Assembly: GCA_025351485.1 (NCBI GenBank)
Contig: JANXVU010000164.1
Span: 1 to 64,000, forward strand
Origin: Candidatus Eiseniibacteriota bacterium
GTDB lineage: Bacteria > Eisenbacteria > RBG-16-71-46 > JACRLI01
Length of the DNA: 64,000 bases
Direction of reading: 5' to 3'
The notes beneath the pieces were generated by a model. The model searched no databases, was not told the origin of the DNA, and saw only the letters and a list, made by a program, of their open reading frames with translations. Both the position numbers and the translations under genes were made by a program. Position 1 is the stretch's first letter; each line of letters opens with the position of its first letter. Positions 1-10,086 of this stretch are shown piece after piece.

Positions 1-291
1 TGTTGCCCCGCCCCCCACGGGAGTTGGGTGCTTTCACCATTCGCGGGGGAGAATTTCCCTTCTTTTGGAACCGGGGGCCTCCAGGGCCGCCTTCGGCCGC
101 ATTGCGCCCACGCAACGCGGGAGCGTCAATTTGCCATCCCAGTTCCCAACCCGGTCCAGGCCGGCGCGCCGAACTCGTGTTCCTTTCGCAAATTCCAACG
201 CCCGGCGCAGGCGCTTCGTGGCACGAAAGGTGCCATGTATCAGGAACAACACGCGGCTCCGAAGATTCCCAGGTCCACGAGGAGGCCTCCG

Positions 292-996
292 ATGTCCCGC
301 TGGAAAATTGATCGCCATTTCGCGGCCGCCACCGCCGCCCTGCTCGGCGCCACGCTCATCGCGGGGTGCCTGGCCGGTCCGTCCAGCACCGACATCCAGG
401 TGCCCCAGGTGTCGAAGCGGATCCTCGGCGGCGGGTCGTCGCAGAACTTCGGGACGCGGAGCCCCGGCGACATGATCTTGAGGCCCATCGTCATCGCCGC
501 GGATTCGGTAATCATGGATCTTCCCGCCTGGGTGCGATCCGACTCCACGCAAGCCCTCGGCTCGCAAAGCTTCACACTCGATGGTTCGGTGGGCGGGACA
601 TTCACATTCGGACGCTACAAGCTGGAATTTCCGCCCTACGCCGTGCGCGGCAACGGCGTAGTCACCATCTCCATACCGGACCCGGCGGTCGTCGGTTGCG
701 ACCTGAGCATCAGCCCCGCGAACTTGAACGGTTTCAACAAACCGGTGCGCCTGACCATCGAGTGCAGCAGGACCAACCTCGCGGACTCGGGCGTGGTGGC
801 GATCCACTCCCTGCCGCCGCTCTCCAATGGCGGCCGCGCGGCTCCGCTCGCCACGCCGGTCCACATCAAGCCGCCAACCGGCGTGTACTGGAGCTCCCCA
901 GCCGGGTGGATGTGGATGGGAGGCGAAGTCGACACCACCACCTGGGAAATCGCCGCGCCGCTGCAGCACTTTTCAACTTACCGGGCGGGTTGGTAG
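292..996 (+). CDS. putative lipoprotein of unknown function
   Basis: ORF continuing the 28..996 frame; internal ATG at 292 gives MSRWKIDRHFAAATAALLGATLIAGCLAG, a lipoprotein signal with lipobox IAGC. Confidence 0.6.
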   Translation: MSRWKIDRHFAAATAALLGATLIAGCLAGPSSTDIQVPQVSKRILGGGSSQNFGTRSPGDMILRPIVIAADSVIMDLPAWVRSDSTQALGSQSFTLDGSVGGTFTFGRYKLEFPPYAVRGNGVVTISIPDPAVVGCDLSISPANLNGFNKPVRLTIECSRTNLADSGVVAIHSLPPLSNGGRAAPLATPVHIKPPTGVYWSSPAGWMWMGGEVDTTTWEIAAPLQHFSTYRAGW

Positions 997-1140
997 GACC
1001 GGCCCCCGCACGGCCTTCAGCAAGTTCGAATCAGGCCCCCACGGGGCGGCGCGCGGGTAGGCGCGCCGCCCCGGATTCGTTTCCGCCGCCGCCTCGCATT
1101 CCAATGGCCGCCCGCCGCCCCTCATGGTAACTTCACGCGC

Positions 1141-2424
1141 ATGACCCAGCGCCACGCGCCGCACTTTCCCATCGACACCTACAAGCTTGCCAACGGCCTC
1201 ACGGTGGTCCTGAGCGAGGACCACGACGCGCCCATCGTGGCCACCAATCTGTGGTACCACGTGGGCGCCAAGGACGAAGAGCCCGGGCGCACCGGCTTTG
1301 CGCACCTCTTCGAGCACATGCTGTTCGAGGGCAGCGCGCACGTGGGCGACAAGGCCTACATCTCCGCCATCCAGCGGCTCGGCGGGGACGTGAACGGTTC
1401 CACCGGTCCCGACACCACCAACTACTCCGAGACGGTGCCGTCGGAGTATCTGCCGCTCGCGCTGTGGCTCGAAAGCGACCGCATGGGCTGGCTGCTCCCG
1501 GCGATGACCCAGGAAAAACTGGACAACCAGCGCTCGGTGGTGAAGAACGAGCGCAGCTGGCGCTACGACAACCAGCCCTACGGGCTGTGGCTGGAAAGCT
1601 TTCTGGAGCTCTCTTATCCCGAGGGCTTTCCCTACCGCCACAGCGTGATCGGCTCCATGGAGCACCTGGACCGCGCTTCGCTGGACGACATCGAGCGGTT
1701 CTTCAAGACCTACTACACGCCGCGGAACGCGGTACTCTCGGTGGTGGGGGACTTCGAGCCGGACGAAGCGAAGCGGTGGATCGAGGCCTACTTCGGGGAA
1801 ATCCCCGGCGGCCCACCCACGCCGCGGGTCCAGGCGCGCTTTTCGGGGCAGGCCGGCGAAAAGCGCCGGGAGTTCCACGACCCGGTGCAGGCCGCCCGGG
1901 TGCTGCTCGGCTACCACGTGCCGGCGATCGGAGATCCCGAGCACTACGCCGCCTCGGTCCTGACCGACGTGCTGGCCGCCGGCCGCTCCTCGCGCCTGTA
2001 CATGGAGATGGTGTATCGCCGCCAGATTGCCCAGCAGGCCTCCAGCTTCGTCTATCCCATGGAACTCACCTCGGCGCTGTTCCTGGACGGCATGGCCAAG
2101 CCCGAGGGCGGGCACGAGGAGATCGAGGCCGCGCTGCTCGTGGAGGTGGAAAAGCTCCAGCAGGAGGCGCCGTCGGACCGCGAGATGGACCGCATCCGCA
2201 ACCAGATCGCCTCGCACCAGTACCACTCCCTGCAGACCGTGAACGGCCGGGCCGACAGCCTGTCCGAAGCGGTCACGCATTTCGGAGATCCGTCCCGGGC
2301 GTTCAGCGAAGTCGACCGCTACATCGCGGTGACCGGATCCGATGTGCAGCAGGCCGCGCAGAAATTCCTGAAGGCGGACAATCGCACCGTCATCACCTAT
2401 ATCCCCAGCGGGAAGGAAGCCTGA
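1141..2424 (+). CDS. M16 family zinc metallopeptidase (catalytic subunit)
   Basis: HLFEH inverted zinc motif (FAHLFEHMLFEG), M16 architecture. Confidence 0.92.
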   Translation: MTQRHAPHFPIDTYKLANGLTVVLSEDHDAPIVATNLWYHVGAKDEEPGRTGFAHLFEHMLFEGSAHVGDKAYISAIQRLGGDVNGSTGPDTTNYSETVPSEYLPLALWLESDRMGWLLPAMTQEKLDNQRSVVKNERSWRYDNQPYGLWLESFLELSYPEGFPYRHSVIGSMEHLDRASLDDIERFFKTYYTPRNAVLSVVGDFEPDEAKRWIEAYFGEIPGGPPTPRVQARFSGQAGEKRREFHDPVQAARVLLGYHVPAIGDPEHYAASVLTDVLAAGRSSRLYMEMVYRRQIAQQASSFVYPMELTSALFLDGMAKPEGGHEEIEAALLVEVEKLQQEAPSDREMDRIRNQIASHQYHSLQTVNGRADSLSEAVTHFGDPSRAFSEVDRYIAVTGSDVQQAAQKFLKADNRTVITYIPSGKEA

Positions 2425-3803
2425 TGAGCGCGACCCAGGGGGCCCCGGTGGACCGCACGCGCGAGCCGGCCCCGCTCCAGCCCAAGCCTTTCCGCTTCCC
2501 GGCGGTCACCCGGGCCGGCCTCGCGAACGGGCTTCGGGTGTGCGTCGCCACCCGCAACCAGCTGCCGCTCGTTTCCGCGATGATCGCGTTCGAGTACGGA
2601 GGCACCGAGGACCCCGCGGGAGAAGCGGGGCTTGCGGTGATGACCTCGCGGCTGCTCTCCGAGGGCGCCGGCGCGAGGTCCGCCACGGAACTGGCGGAAG
2701 AGGCCGACCAACTGGGCCTGAGCCTGGACCACGCGTCCGGGTGGGACTCCAGCGCCGTGCGCATGCGCATGTTGCAGCAGAACCTGGATCCGGCCATGGC
2801 GCTCATGGCCGACATGACGCTGCGGCCCGGCTTTGCCGAATCGGAGTTCGAGCGCGAGCGCGACCTGCGAGTGGCCGAGATCCAGAGCGACCTGGACGAT
2901 CCCCGCAGCATCGTGATCGAGCGCAGCTCGCATTTCGTGTTCGGTGCGCACCGCTACGGCACCCCGCTGGCGGGCACGGAAGACTCCATCCGATCGCTCA
3001 CCGCCGCCCGGCTGAAGGAACGGCACGCCCAGATGTATCGGCCCGGGATCGCTTACTTGTTGCTGGTGGGCGACATTTCGGCCGACGAGGGCGTGCGGCT
3101 GGCGGAACGGCACTTCGGCGACTGGCAGGGCTCGGTGGCCCCCCGCGGGGCGGTGGCCGCCACGCCGGCGCCGGCCGCCACGCGGATCTACCTGGTGGAC
3201 AAGCCGGGCTCGGCCCAGAGCGAAATCCGGATCGCCCAGCCGGGCGTGACCCGCGATGATCCCGACTACTTCAAGCTGCTGGTCCTGAACGCGGTGCTGG
3301 GAGAGGCCTTCGGATCGCGGCTCTACTTCAACCTTCGCGAGAAGAACGGTTTCACCTACGGGGCCGGCTCCAACTTCCAGATGCGCCGCGGGCGCGGGCC
3401 GTTCGTGGCCTCGGCCGCCGTGGGCACCGAGGTGACCGACAAGGCGGTGGTGGAGTTCATGCGCGAGATCCGGGGCATCCGCGAGATCGCGCCCACGGAT
3501 GCGGAAATGCGCGACGCCAAGGGCTATCTGTCCGGAGGCCTGGCGGTGGATCTGCAGTCCAACGGCAGCGTGGCCGACCGCATTTCGGAGACCGAGTTGT
3601 TCAAGCTCCCGCACGACCACATGGACCACTACCGCGACCTGATCCTGGCGGTCACTTCCGAGGAAGTGATCGCCACCGCCATCCGGGCCATCGATCCGGA
3701 CCACTTGGCCATCACGGTGGTGGGGGACGCGGAAAAGATCCGTCCCGGCCTGGAAAAGCTCATGCCGGTGGAGGTGTTCGACGTGGCGGGAAACCCGAAG
3801 TAG
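2424..3803 (+). CDS. M16 family peptidase-like protein lacking HXXEH (partner subunit)
   Basis: ATGA overlap with upstream M16 gene; contains NLREKNGFTYGAGSNFQMRRGRGPF typical of the M16 R/Y subunit, no HXXEH. Confidence 0.88.
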   Translation: MSATQGAPVDRTREPAPLQPKPFRFPAVTRAGLANGLRVCVATRNQLPLVSAMIAFEYGGTEDPAGEAGLAVMTSRLLSEGAGARSATELAEEADQLGLSLDHASGWDSSAVRMRMLQQNLDPAMALMADMTLRPGFAESEFERERDLRVAEIQSDLDDPRSIVIERSSHFVFGAHRYGTPLAGTEDSIRSLTAARLKERHAQMYRPGIAYLLLVGDISADEGVRLAERHFGDWQGSVAPRGAVAATPAPAATRIYLVDKPGSAQSEIRIAQPGVTRDDPDYFKLLVLNAVLGEAFGSRLYFNLREKNGFTYGAGSNFQMRRGRGPFVASAAVGTEVTDKAVVEFMREIRGIREIAPTDAEMRDAKGYLSGGLAVDLQSNGSVADRISETELFKLPHDHMDHYRDLILAVTSEEVIATAIRAIDPDHLAITVVGDAEKIRPGLEKLMPVEVFDVAGNPK

Positions 3804-3818
3804 GCTCCAAAAAACATG

Positions 3819-3851
3819 ACGCCCGGAGGGACCGTGGGTCTCTCCGGGCGT
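3819..3851. terminator. bidirectional intrinsic terminator hairpin
   Basis: ACGCCCGGAG...CTCCGGGCGT inverted repeat between convergent genes. Confidence 0.6.
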
Positions 3852-3882
3852 TACTGTTTCCGGGCGCCCTGGGCGCCGCGGG

Positions 3883-5985
3883 TCAGTCCAGCTCGCTCGG
3901 CAGTTCCACTTCCAGTTCGTCCCCGTTCTTGGCCAGGCTCGCCAGCTTGCCGTCCCACCGGTGCAGCGTGGCGGACGTCGCGGGGAAGCGCGCCCCGGAG
4001 TGCATCAGGCGCGGCGCGGTGTCGCCGTGCACCAGCCGCAGCCGCTTTTCCAGGTACTGGAGCACCGTGGTCACGAAGGTCGCATGGCTCCAGGTGAGCG
4101 GCGAGACCGAGATCGGCGTGTCGTTGTAGGGGTGCACCTGCTCGGCCATCACCCCCGAGGGCAGGGCGCGCGCGGCCGCCCACTGCAAGTACTCCAGCGC
4201 CCGCTCCAGTTCCGGAAGGTTGGTGGCGCGGGCGATCTCATACTGGGCCAGCCACAGCGTGCAGATCAGCCACGGGTTGCCGGGCACGTTCTCGATGTCG
4301 CGGCTGACCTGGTGGTAATAGTCGTTCTCGTAGCGGGCCACGCCGCCCACCTTGGTCCGTACCCACAGCTTTTCCCGCACCGCCTTCATGGTGCCTTCCA
4401 CGCGCGGGTCGCGGGCTCCCAGCGCCTCGAACATGAACAGACCGGCGAGGCTCGCGTCCACGGTCATGTCCAGCTTGTAGCCGTCCCCCTCGCGGGTCCC
4501 CATGCGGGCGAAGCGCCCCAGTTCCGGGTTGTAGAGATGCTTGACCATGGCTTCCCGGATCTCGTCGGCGGCCTGGAAGTAGCGGGCCGAGGCGTCGATT
4601 TCGCCAAAGGCGGACGTGAAGTTGCCGGCGGCCTGGAGCCCCGCGATGACCGCCGCCACGGTGAACGTGTGCACCCCCCAGCGCTCCTCCCACAGGTCGT
4701 GCGAAGGGCGGGGCAGGCCCGTGGCAGGGTCGCGGTAGCGCGCCAGGAAGTCCCCCATGCGCCGCACCACCGGCCGGTACAGGGGCTTGATGAAGTCGAT
4801 CTCGCGGAAGCGCGCGAAGTGCTTCCACAGGGCCCACACCACCAGGGCGGTCTCGTCCTCCTGGATCGGGAGCGCTTCCCGGCCGTTGCGCAGCCACGGG
4901 TGCCACGAGCTCGCGAGCGTGCCGTCGGGGTTGTACTTGTGCAGCAGGAAGCCGCCGGATTCCAGCACCCGTCCGCAGAAGTTGAAGAACCGCTGTGAAG
5001 GCTCGCTATAGCCGGTGCGGATGAGCGCGTCGGCCACCAGGGCGCCGTCGCGCGGCCACAGGTACGAGTAGTGGTCGCGCGAATACATCATCACGTCGGA
5101 ATCGTTGGCCGCCAGGATGGCCCCGTCGTTGTCGGTCTGGGTGCGGATCACCAGCAGGCTGCGGCGGAACAGCCTCGCGATCTCCGGGGGGATGCCCTCG
5201 AAGGTGAACTCTTCCTTCTGCACCCACAGGCGCCAGTAGGCGTCGGTGCGGGCCAGCAGGCTCTCGGGGGACTTGGCCAGCAGCGCGGCCTGCATGCGCT
5301 CGACGTCGTCGTACTTGGTCCCCAGCAACATCCAGTAATAGAGCGTGGCGCTGGAGTGGGACGGGACCGTCAGGTGAAACCCGGCCGTGGAGTCCACGGC
5401 CCCCTGGGCGATGGGATTGCGTCCCAGTTCGCCGTCCTCGGCGTCGCGCCAGGTGCCTTCCGCTCCGTTGACCGCCTTGAGCCCGGTGGCAAAGTCCTGC
5501 ACACCGATGCGCTCGGGCGTCATGCCGCCCATCAGAAACCAGCGCTCACCCTTGTAATGAAGGATGGATTGCGTGTTGGGGTCGAAGTAGGCGGTGTCGC
5601 CCACGTCGGTGCCGAAGATGTGGAAGTCGTGATGAAAGAAGACCCGCACGTCGCGCGGGGTGTCCCGCAGGTTGGTCACGGTCAACCGCCGCACGAACGC
5701 GTTCATGTGGAAATCCACGACGTCGTGCGACTCGAAGGAAAGCCCCATGGAGTCGTTGCTGCCGGTCACCTTGGTGGACAGGGTGTCGTCGGCGTAGCGG
5801 CGGTCCAGGTTCCAGTCGGGCCCCACCCAGCTGAGGCGGCCGTCGGCCCAGAAGCCGAAGCGGAAGGGGTGGCCGGCGGTGTGGTTCTCCATGCCCACAT
5901 GCGGGAAGTACACGTCCCGGATGCGGTAGTCCATGTCGAATGTGACCAGCATCTGCCCATTTCCGACCGGGATGTCGCGAGGCAT
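3883..5985 (-). CDS. glycoside hydrolase family 15-like (glucoamylase/glucan glucohydrolase)
   Basis: 700 aa ORF with (alpha/alpha)6-type motifs such as YSYLWPRDGALVADALIRTGY. Confidence 0.85.
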   Translation of the reverse strand: MPRDIPVGNGQMLVTFDMDYRIRDVYFPHVGMENHTAGHPFRFGFWADGRLSWVGPDWNLDRRYADDTLSTKVTGSNDSMGLSFESHDVVDFHMNAFVRRLTVTNLRDTPRDVRVFFHHDFHIFGTDVGDTAYFDPNTQSILHYKGERWFLMGGMTPERIGVQDFATGLKAVNGAEGTWRDAEDGELGRNPIAQGAVDSTAGFHLTVPSHSSATLYYWMLLGTKYDDVERMQAALLAKSPESLLARTDAYWRLWVQKEEFTFEGIPPEIARLFRRSLLVIRTQTDNDGAILAANDSDVMMYSRDHYSYLWPRDGALVADALIRTGYSEPSQRFFNFCGRVLESGGFLLHKYNPDGTLASSWHPWLRNGREALPIQEDETALVVWALWKHFARFREIDFIKPLYRPVVRRMGDFLARYRDPATGLPRPSHDLWEERWGVHTFTVAAVIAGLQAAGNFTSAFGEIDASARYFQAADEIREAMVKHLYNPELGRFARMGTREGDGYKLDMTVDASLAGLFMFEALGARDPRVEGTMKAVREKLWVRTKVGGVARYENDYYHQVSRDIENVPGNPWLICTLWLAQYEIARATNLPELERALEYLQWAAARALPSGVMAEQVHPYNDTPISVSPLTWSHATFVTTVLQYLEKRLRLVHGDTAPRLMHSGARFPATSATLHRWDGKLASLAKNGDELEVELPSELD

Positions 5986-6112
5986 GAGGTGTCGTCCTTC
6001 GAGAGGTCCTGGTGCGATTCGACCGGCAAGCGCGGGGCACGGGATCGCCGCGCCCCTTCCCTTGGGAATCGGCGCGGAGAGCGGCCATCTTTATGGGCTT
6101 AACGGTCCGATG

Positions 6113-6439
6113 TCATTTGGCAGGGCGCGTTTGGGCGCGGGCCTCCGCGGCGATCGGAGCGGGCTCGGGAACCATGACCACCGAGTTCTCGCTCCCCCAG
6201 GGGTTCGGCACGTATTTCGGCGCATCGTAGTCGTTATACCAGATCCGGCCCACCTTGAACTTGTACTCGTATTCGCCCGGGGCGATCTTCAGCTCCAGCG
6301 CGTGGCCGTGGTCGCCCACGCGTATCATCGGATGGGACAATTCGTTCCAGTCGTTGAAATCGCCCACCAGGAAGACGTCTTGATCGGTGGGGCGCACGAA
6401 GGTGAACCGGACGCGGCCGTTGGGCAGGATCTCGACCAT
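6113..6439 (-). CDS. CBM48/AMPK-type glycogen-binding domain protein
   Basis: VRFTFVRPTDQDVFLVGDFNDWNELSHPMIR...GEYEYKFKVGRIWYNDYDAPKYVPNPWGSENSVV. Confidence 0.82.
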   Translation of the reverse strand: MVEILPNGRVRFTFVRPTDQDVFLVGDFNDWNELSHPMIRVGDHGHALELKIAPGEYEYKFKVGRIWYNDYDAPKYVPNPWGSENSVVMVPEPAPIAAEARAQTRPAK

Positions 6440-6661
6440 GGGAAGCCTCAGGATTCGGGGGCAGGGCTGCATGAGACAAGGCAATATTGGCTCCCGGGGG
6501 GCCGGGGCGTCAAGGAGCAAACAGGCCCCGGAGCGCCCCTTTGGCGGCCGGGTCGGGGACCGAAAATTCCTATGCTAGACTCCGGGCAGGAGCGTGCCGT
6601 TAATAAGTGTGGCGGAGCGCCGGGGCTTCCCGCGCTGCCCCGGATTTTGTCCCAGCCACAC

Positions 6662-7735
6662 ATGCCCCGCGGTCGCCCCATGCGCCGCGCCGCTTTCCTG
6701 TTTCCCGGAGGTCGCTTGAGCCGGTTTCGCCTTTCAGGCTGCATCGCCGTGGTTGTCGCGCTCGCCCTTTCGGGCTGCGGTTTTGGCATCACCGGAACCA
6801 ACGGGGGTGGCGGCAACGGCAAGGGCGGCTGGGTCCAGCAGACCACGCCCACCCTCAACGACCTGCTCGCGGTGTCCTTCGCCGACACGCTTCACGGCTG
6901 GGCCGTGGGCGCGATCACCCTCCTGCACACCAGCGACGGCGGAAAGACCTGGATCAACCAGGTGGGCCAGGTCGGCGCGCTCACCCAGTGGAACGGCGCC
7001 AGCGCCACCGATTCGTCGCACTGCTGGATCGTGGGCGGGGACGGGTTCGTGCGCTGGACCGAGAACGGCGGCACCAGCTGGAGCGCGGTGCAGCCCAGCC
7101 CCTCCGGCAGCGCCACTTTCAACGCGGTCCAGTTCCTGGACCACCTGCGCGGCTGGGTATGCGGCCGGAAGAGCAACGGCGTGGGCGTGATCCTGTACAC
7201 CATCAACGGCGGGCTCTCGTGGTCCGAGGGCAACTACACCGGCTTGAAGGAAGTGCAGGCCATCAGCTTCACCACTCCCAGCACCGGCGTGGCCTGCGGC
7301 GTGCTGGGGCAGATCTACTACACCAGCGACGGCGGCCGCACCTGGACGGCGGGCACTTCTCCCACCACCCAGGCGCTCTTCGCCATCGCTTCGGCGCCGG
7401 CGTCCGCCGGGCAGTTCGGCCTCGCCGGCGGCATCGCGGGCGTGGGCGCGGCACTGGTCACCAGCGACGCGGGTCGCACCTGGACCCGGGGCCAGCCGCT
7501 TCCCCTGGGCATGGACGTGCGTGGCGCCTCCATGGTGGACTTCAATTCCGCCTTCATCGCCGGCTGGAGCAGCCGCGCGGAGATCGCCGCCAGCATCGAC
7601 GGCGGCCGCACCTGGATCTCCCAGTCGCCCACCTGGTCGCATCCGCTCAACGCCATCGACATGGTGGACGCCCGGCACGGCTGGGTTGTGGGCGACCTGG
7701 GCGCCATCTTCACCACCCGCACCGGCGGCAACTGA
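6662..7735 (+). CDS. Ycf48/BNR-repeat lipoprotein
   Basis: lipobox LALSGC; repeated TSDGGKTW / ENGGTSW / SDGGRTW / DAGRTW / DGGRTW motifs. Confidence 0.8.
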   Translation: MPRGRPMRRAAFLFPGGRLSRFRLSGCIAVVVALALSGCGFGITGTNGGGGNGKGGWVQQTTPTLNDLLAVSFADTLHGWAVGAITLLHTSDGGKTWINQVGQVGALTQWNGASATDSSHCWIVGGDGFVRWTENGGTSWSAVQPSPSGSATFNAVQFLDHLRGWVCGRKSNGVGVILYTINGGLSWSEGNYTGLKEVQAISFTTPSTGVACGVLGQIYYTSDGGRTWTAGTSPTTQALFAIASAPASAGQFGLAGGIAGVGAALVTSDAGRTWTRGQPLPLGMDVRGASMVDFNSAFIAGWSSRAEIAASIDGGRTWISQSPTWSHPLNAIDMVDARHGWVVGDLGAIFTTRTGGN

Positions 7736-7782
7736 CCCCCACGGACGTGAAAACCAACCCGAATCTGCCCGCACGGATCCAA

Positions 7783-9408
7783 ATGAGCCTTCGAGCGCCC
7801 ATTCTGGCGGCCGCGGCCGCGGCCGCCCTGGCCCTGCACCTTCCGGCGGAGGCCCTCCCCGCACCCATCGAACTGCCCGACGTGGCCGTTCCCATCCCGA
7901 CGCGCAACCTGAAGGAAGACGCCGCGCTCAGCGGCTTCATGGACCAGCTGGACTCCCGCTGGCGCGACCTGGAGCTGCGCATGCGCCGCTGCGAGGTCGA
8001 GACCTCGCAGCCCGACAGCTGCCAGAGCGACCGCTGGGCCCAGGAGCTTTCCGAGATGCTGGCCACGCCCGAGTACGTGGACGTGGTCTGGCGCCGGGGC
8101 CCCAAGGCCCACGATCCGGCGCTGCGAGAGCGTATGGAACGCGCGTTCCCGGCCATGCTCACGGCGGTCTTCGACCGCGACCCCTCTTTGCGCCAGCTGC
8201 TGGACCCCATCGCCGACACGGTGGCCTCGTTCCGTCCCGAGGTGGGCGGCATCCTGGTCACGCGCGAGCAGGCCCGCGAGATCATGCGGCGCGACGAGGA
8301 CCGCGCCCGCCGCCGGGCCGCCTACGAGAGCGGCGCGCCGCTTTCGCAGAGAATCGCCCCGGATCTGCGCGACCTGATGCGCCGGCGGAACCTGCTGGCG
8401 GAGCGCTTCGGGTATCACGACTTCGTGGAGATGAAGCTGGGGGGCGAGCTCTTGAGCTCGCAGCAGCTGAAGGCCATCGAGGATACCCTGGAGCGCGCCA
8501 CCCGGGTTCCCTACAGGCGCTTGTGCCAGCGCCTGCGGAGCCGCCTGGACGTTTTCCAACTGCACCCGTGGGACCTGGCTTACGGGCAGTCGCTGCTGGA
8601 CGAATCGGCCGACACCACGCTCAAGGGAGGCGACGCCGGGATCCGGCTGGCCTCGTTTGTCGCGGGGCTCGGGCTCAACCCTGACGCGCTCCCGATCCGG
8701 CTGGTGTTCAGCCAGGGAGGCGTGTACCGCACTCGCTGCGTCCCGGTGGATCCGCCTGCCGACATCCGGATCATCTCCAATCCCAGCGATGGCCTGGACG
8801 GCTATATTTCGCTCTTCCACGAGTACGGCCGCGGCATGCTGGAAGCGCACCTGCCGGATGCGCGGCCCTCCGTCCGCGCGCTCCCCGAGGTGTGGCGCGA
8901 GGCCCAGGGAGCACTGTTCGGAAACTTCACGGTGGAGCCGGACTGGCTCGCGGGCGGACTCAACCTCTCCGACTCTTCCGCCAGCGCCTACCGGCTCGAC
9001 TGGGTGGACTCCAGGCTGCTCTCGCTCCGAGGGCTGATCATGCTCTCGCGCTTCGAGCGCGAGCTCTACACCCGGCCCAATGCCCAGCCCGACAGCTTGT
9101 GGCGCTCCTACACCGAGCGGTATCTTGACGTGGAGGCGCCCGACGCTTCGCTGTGGGCTTCGGAGACCCCGCTCCTGGTGCAGCCGCTGGGCTATTCGCG
9201 CTACCTGGCGAGCGAGGTGATCGCGGCCCAGTTGCTGGTGGCGGCGCGCAGCCGCTTCGGGCGCGCCGAAGGGGGAGAGCTGGGGCAGTTCCTGGTGGAC
9301 GAAGTTTACAAGCCGGGAGCGACGCTGCCATGGAACGAGGTGCTGCTGCGGGCGACCGGATCCACTCTTGACGCCCACTTTCTGGCGCGCGAGCTGGGGG
9401 GACAGTGA
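7783..9408 (+). CDS. M3/M2-like peptidase homolog with degenerate zinc motif
   Basis: oligopeptidase-type layout (RNLLAERFGYHDFVEMKLG, LHPWDLAYG) but active-site segment reads HEYGRGML rather than HEXXH. Confidence 0.65.
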   Translation: MSLRAPILAAAAAAALALHLPAEALPAPIELPDVAVPIPTRNLKEDAALSGFMDQLDSRWRDLELRMRRCEVETSQPDSCQSDRWAQELSEMLATPEYVDVVWRRGPKAHDPALRERMERAFPAMLTAVFDRDPSLRQLLDPIADTVASFRPEVGGILVTREQAREIMRRDEDRARRRAAYESGAPLSQRIAPDLRDLMRRRNLLAERFGYHDFVEMKLGGELLSSQQLKAIEDTLERATRVPYRRLCQRLRSRLDVFQLHPWDLAYGQSLLDESADTTLKGGDAGIRLASFVAGLGLNPDALPIRLVFSQGGVYRTRCVPVDPPADIRIISNPSDGLDGYISLFHEYGRGMLEAHLPDARPSVRALPEVWREAQGALFGNFTVEPDWLAGGLNLSDSSASAYRLDWVDSRLLSLRGLIMLSRFERELYTRPNAQPDSLWRSYTERYLDVEAPDASLWASETPLLVQPLGYSRYLASEVIAAQLLVAARSRFGRAEGGELGQFLVDEVYKPGATLPWNEVLLRATGSTLDAHFLARELGGQ

Positions 9409-10001
9409 GCGGAGACTTCGACGAGGACGAACTGCCGATCGTGCCGGATCTGGAAACGGATCCCGACGGCGATCCGGGGCCCGAAGGCGAGGTCGGGCCG
9501 CAGATCGTGGTGGTGGACGGCCCCACGGTGATCGAGGGGGCCGAGCCGCTGCGCGCGCTGTGGACCTCCGACCCCTCGGACGCCGCGCTGCGCCTGGTAA
9601 ATTTGTTGAGCTGGGCGGTGGGGGATGAGACGGTCGAGTTCTCGGTCTACTTCGAACCGGCGGTGCAGGCGCGCGCCGCGGAGATCGGCGTGCGCCGCGT
9701 GAACTCCCTTCGGTCCGAGGAGGGCCAGACGGTGGCCGAGGCGGTGATGGACGAGCTTCGGCGCCTGGACGAGGCGGGCCGGGCGGCGCAGACCACCGTG
9801 GTCACCTCGGACCTTGAAACCGCGCGCTTTGCCAATGAACGGGGGATCCGAACCAATCTGGCCGACCTGTTCGCCGCCAGCCTCCTCGGCGGCTCCAGCG
9901 CCACCGAAGAAGACGAGTTCATCAAGCCGCCCGGCCTGAGCCCCAGGGAGGAAGCGGAGTGGGACGCGTTCGTGGCGGAATGGAAGAAGGGTCGCAAGTA
10001 G
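9405..10001 (+). CDS. conserved hypothetical protein, possible divergent NYN/YacP-like domain
   Basis: GTG start overlapping upstream stop; IVVVDGPTVIEG ... TTVVTSDLETARFANERGI ... LSPREEAEWDAF pattern. Confidence 0.5.
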   Translation: MSGDFDEDELPIVPDLETDPDGDPGPEGEVGPQIVVVDGPTVIEGAEPLRALWTSDPSDAALRLVNLLSWAVGDETVEFSVYFEPAVQARAAEIGVRRVNSLRSEEGQTVAEAVMDELRRLDEAGRAAQTTVVTSDLETARFANERGIRTNLADLFAASLLGGSSATEEDEFIKPPGLSPREEAEWDAFVAEWKKGRK

Positions 10002-10034
10002 GGGCCGGGACGGCGTTCCGACCGTGAAAAAAGA

Positions 10035-10069
10035 CAGCCGCCCCGCGGGCGGCTGCCTTTTTGTTTTGT
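10035..10069. terminator. bidirectional intrinsic terminator
   Basis: A-run, CAGCCGCCC/GGGCGGCTG stem, then CCTTTTTGTTTTGTT, between convergent genes. Confidence 0.8.
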
Positions 10070-10086
10070 TACCGGAAAGCCGGCGG

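Noticed and set aside
2424-3803. Second M16 protein as a degraded peptidase (no HXXEH)
   Set aside because: Paired M16 genes with one inactive R/Y subunit are a standard heterodimer arrangement, so not treated as anomalous.
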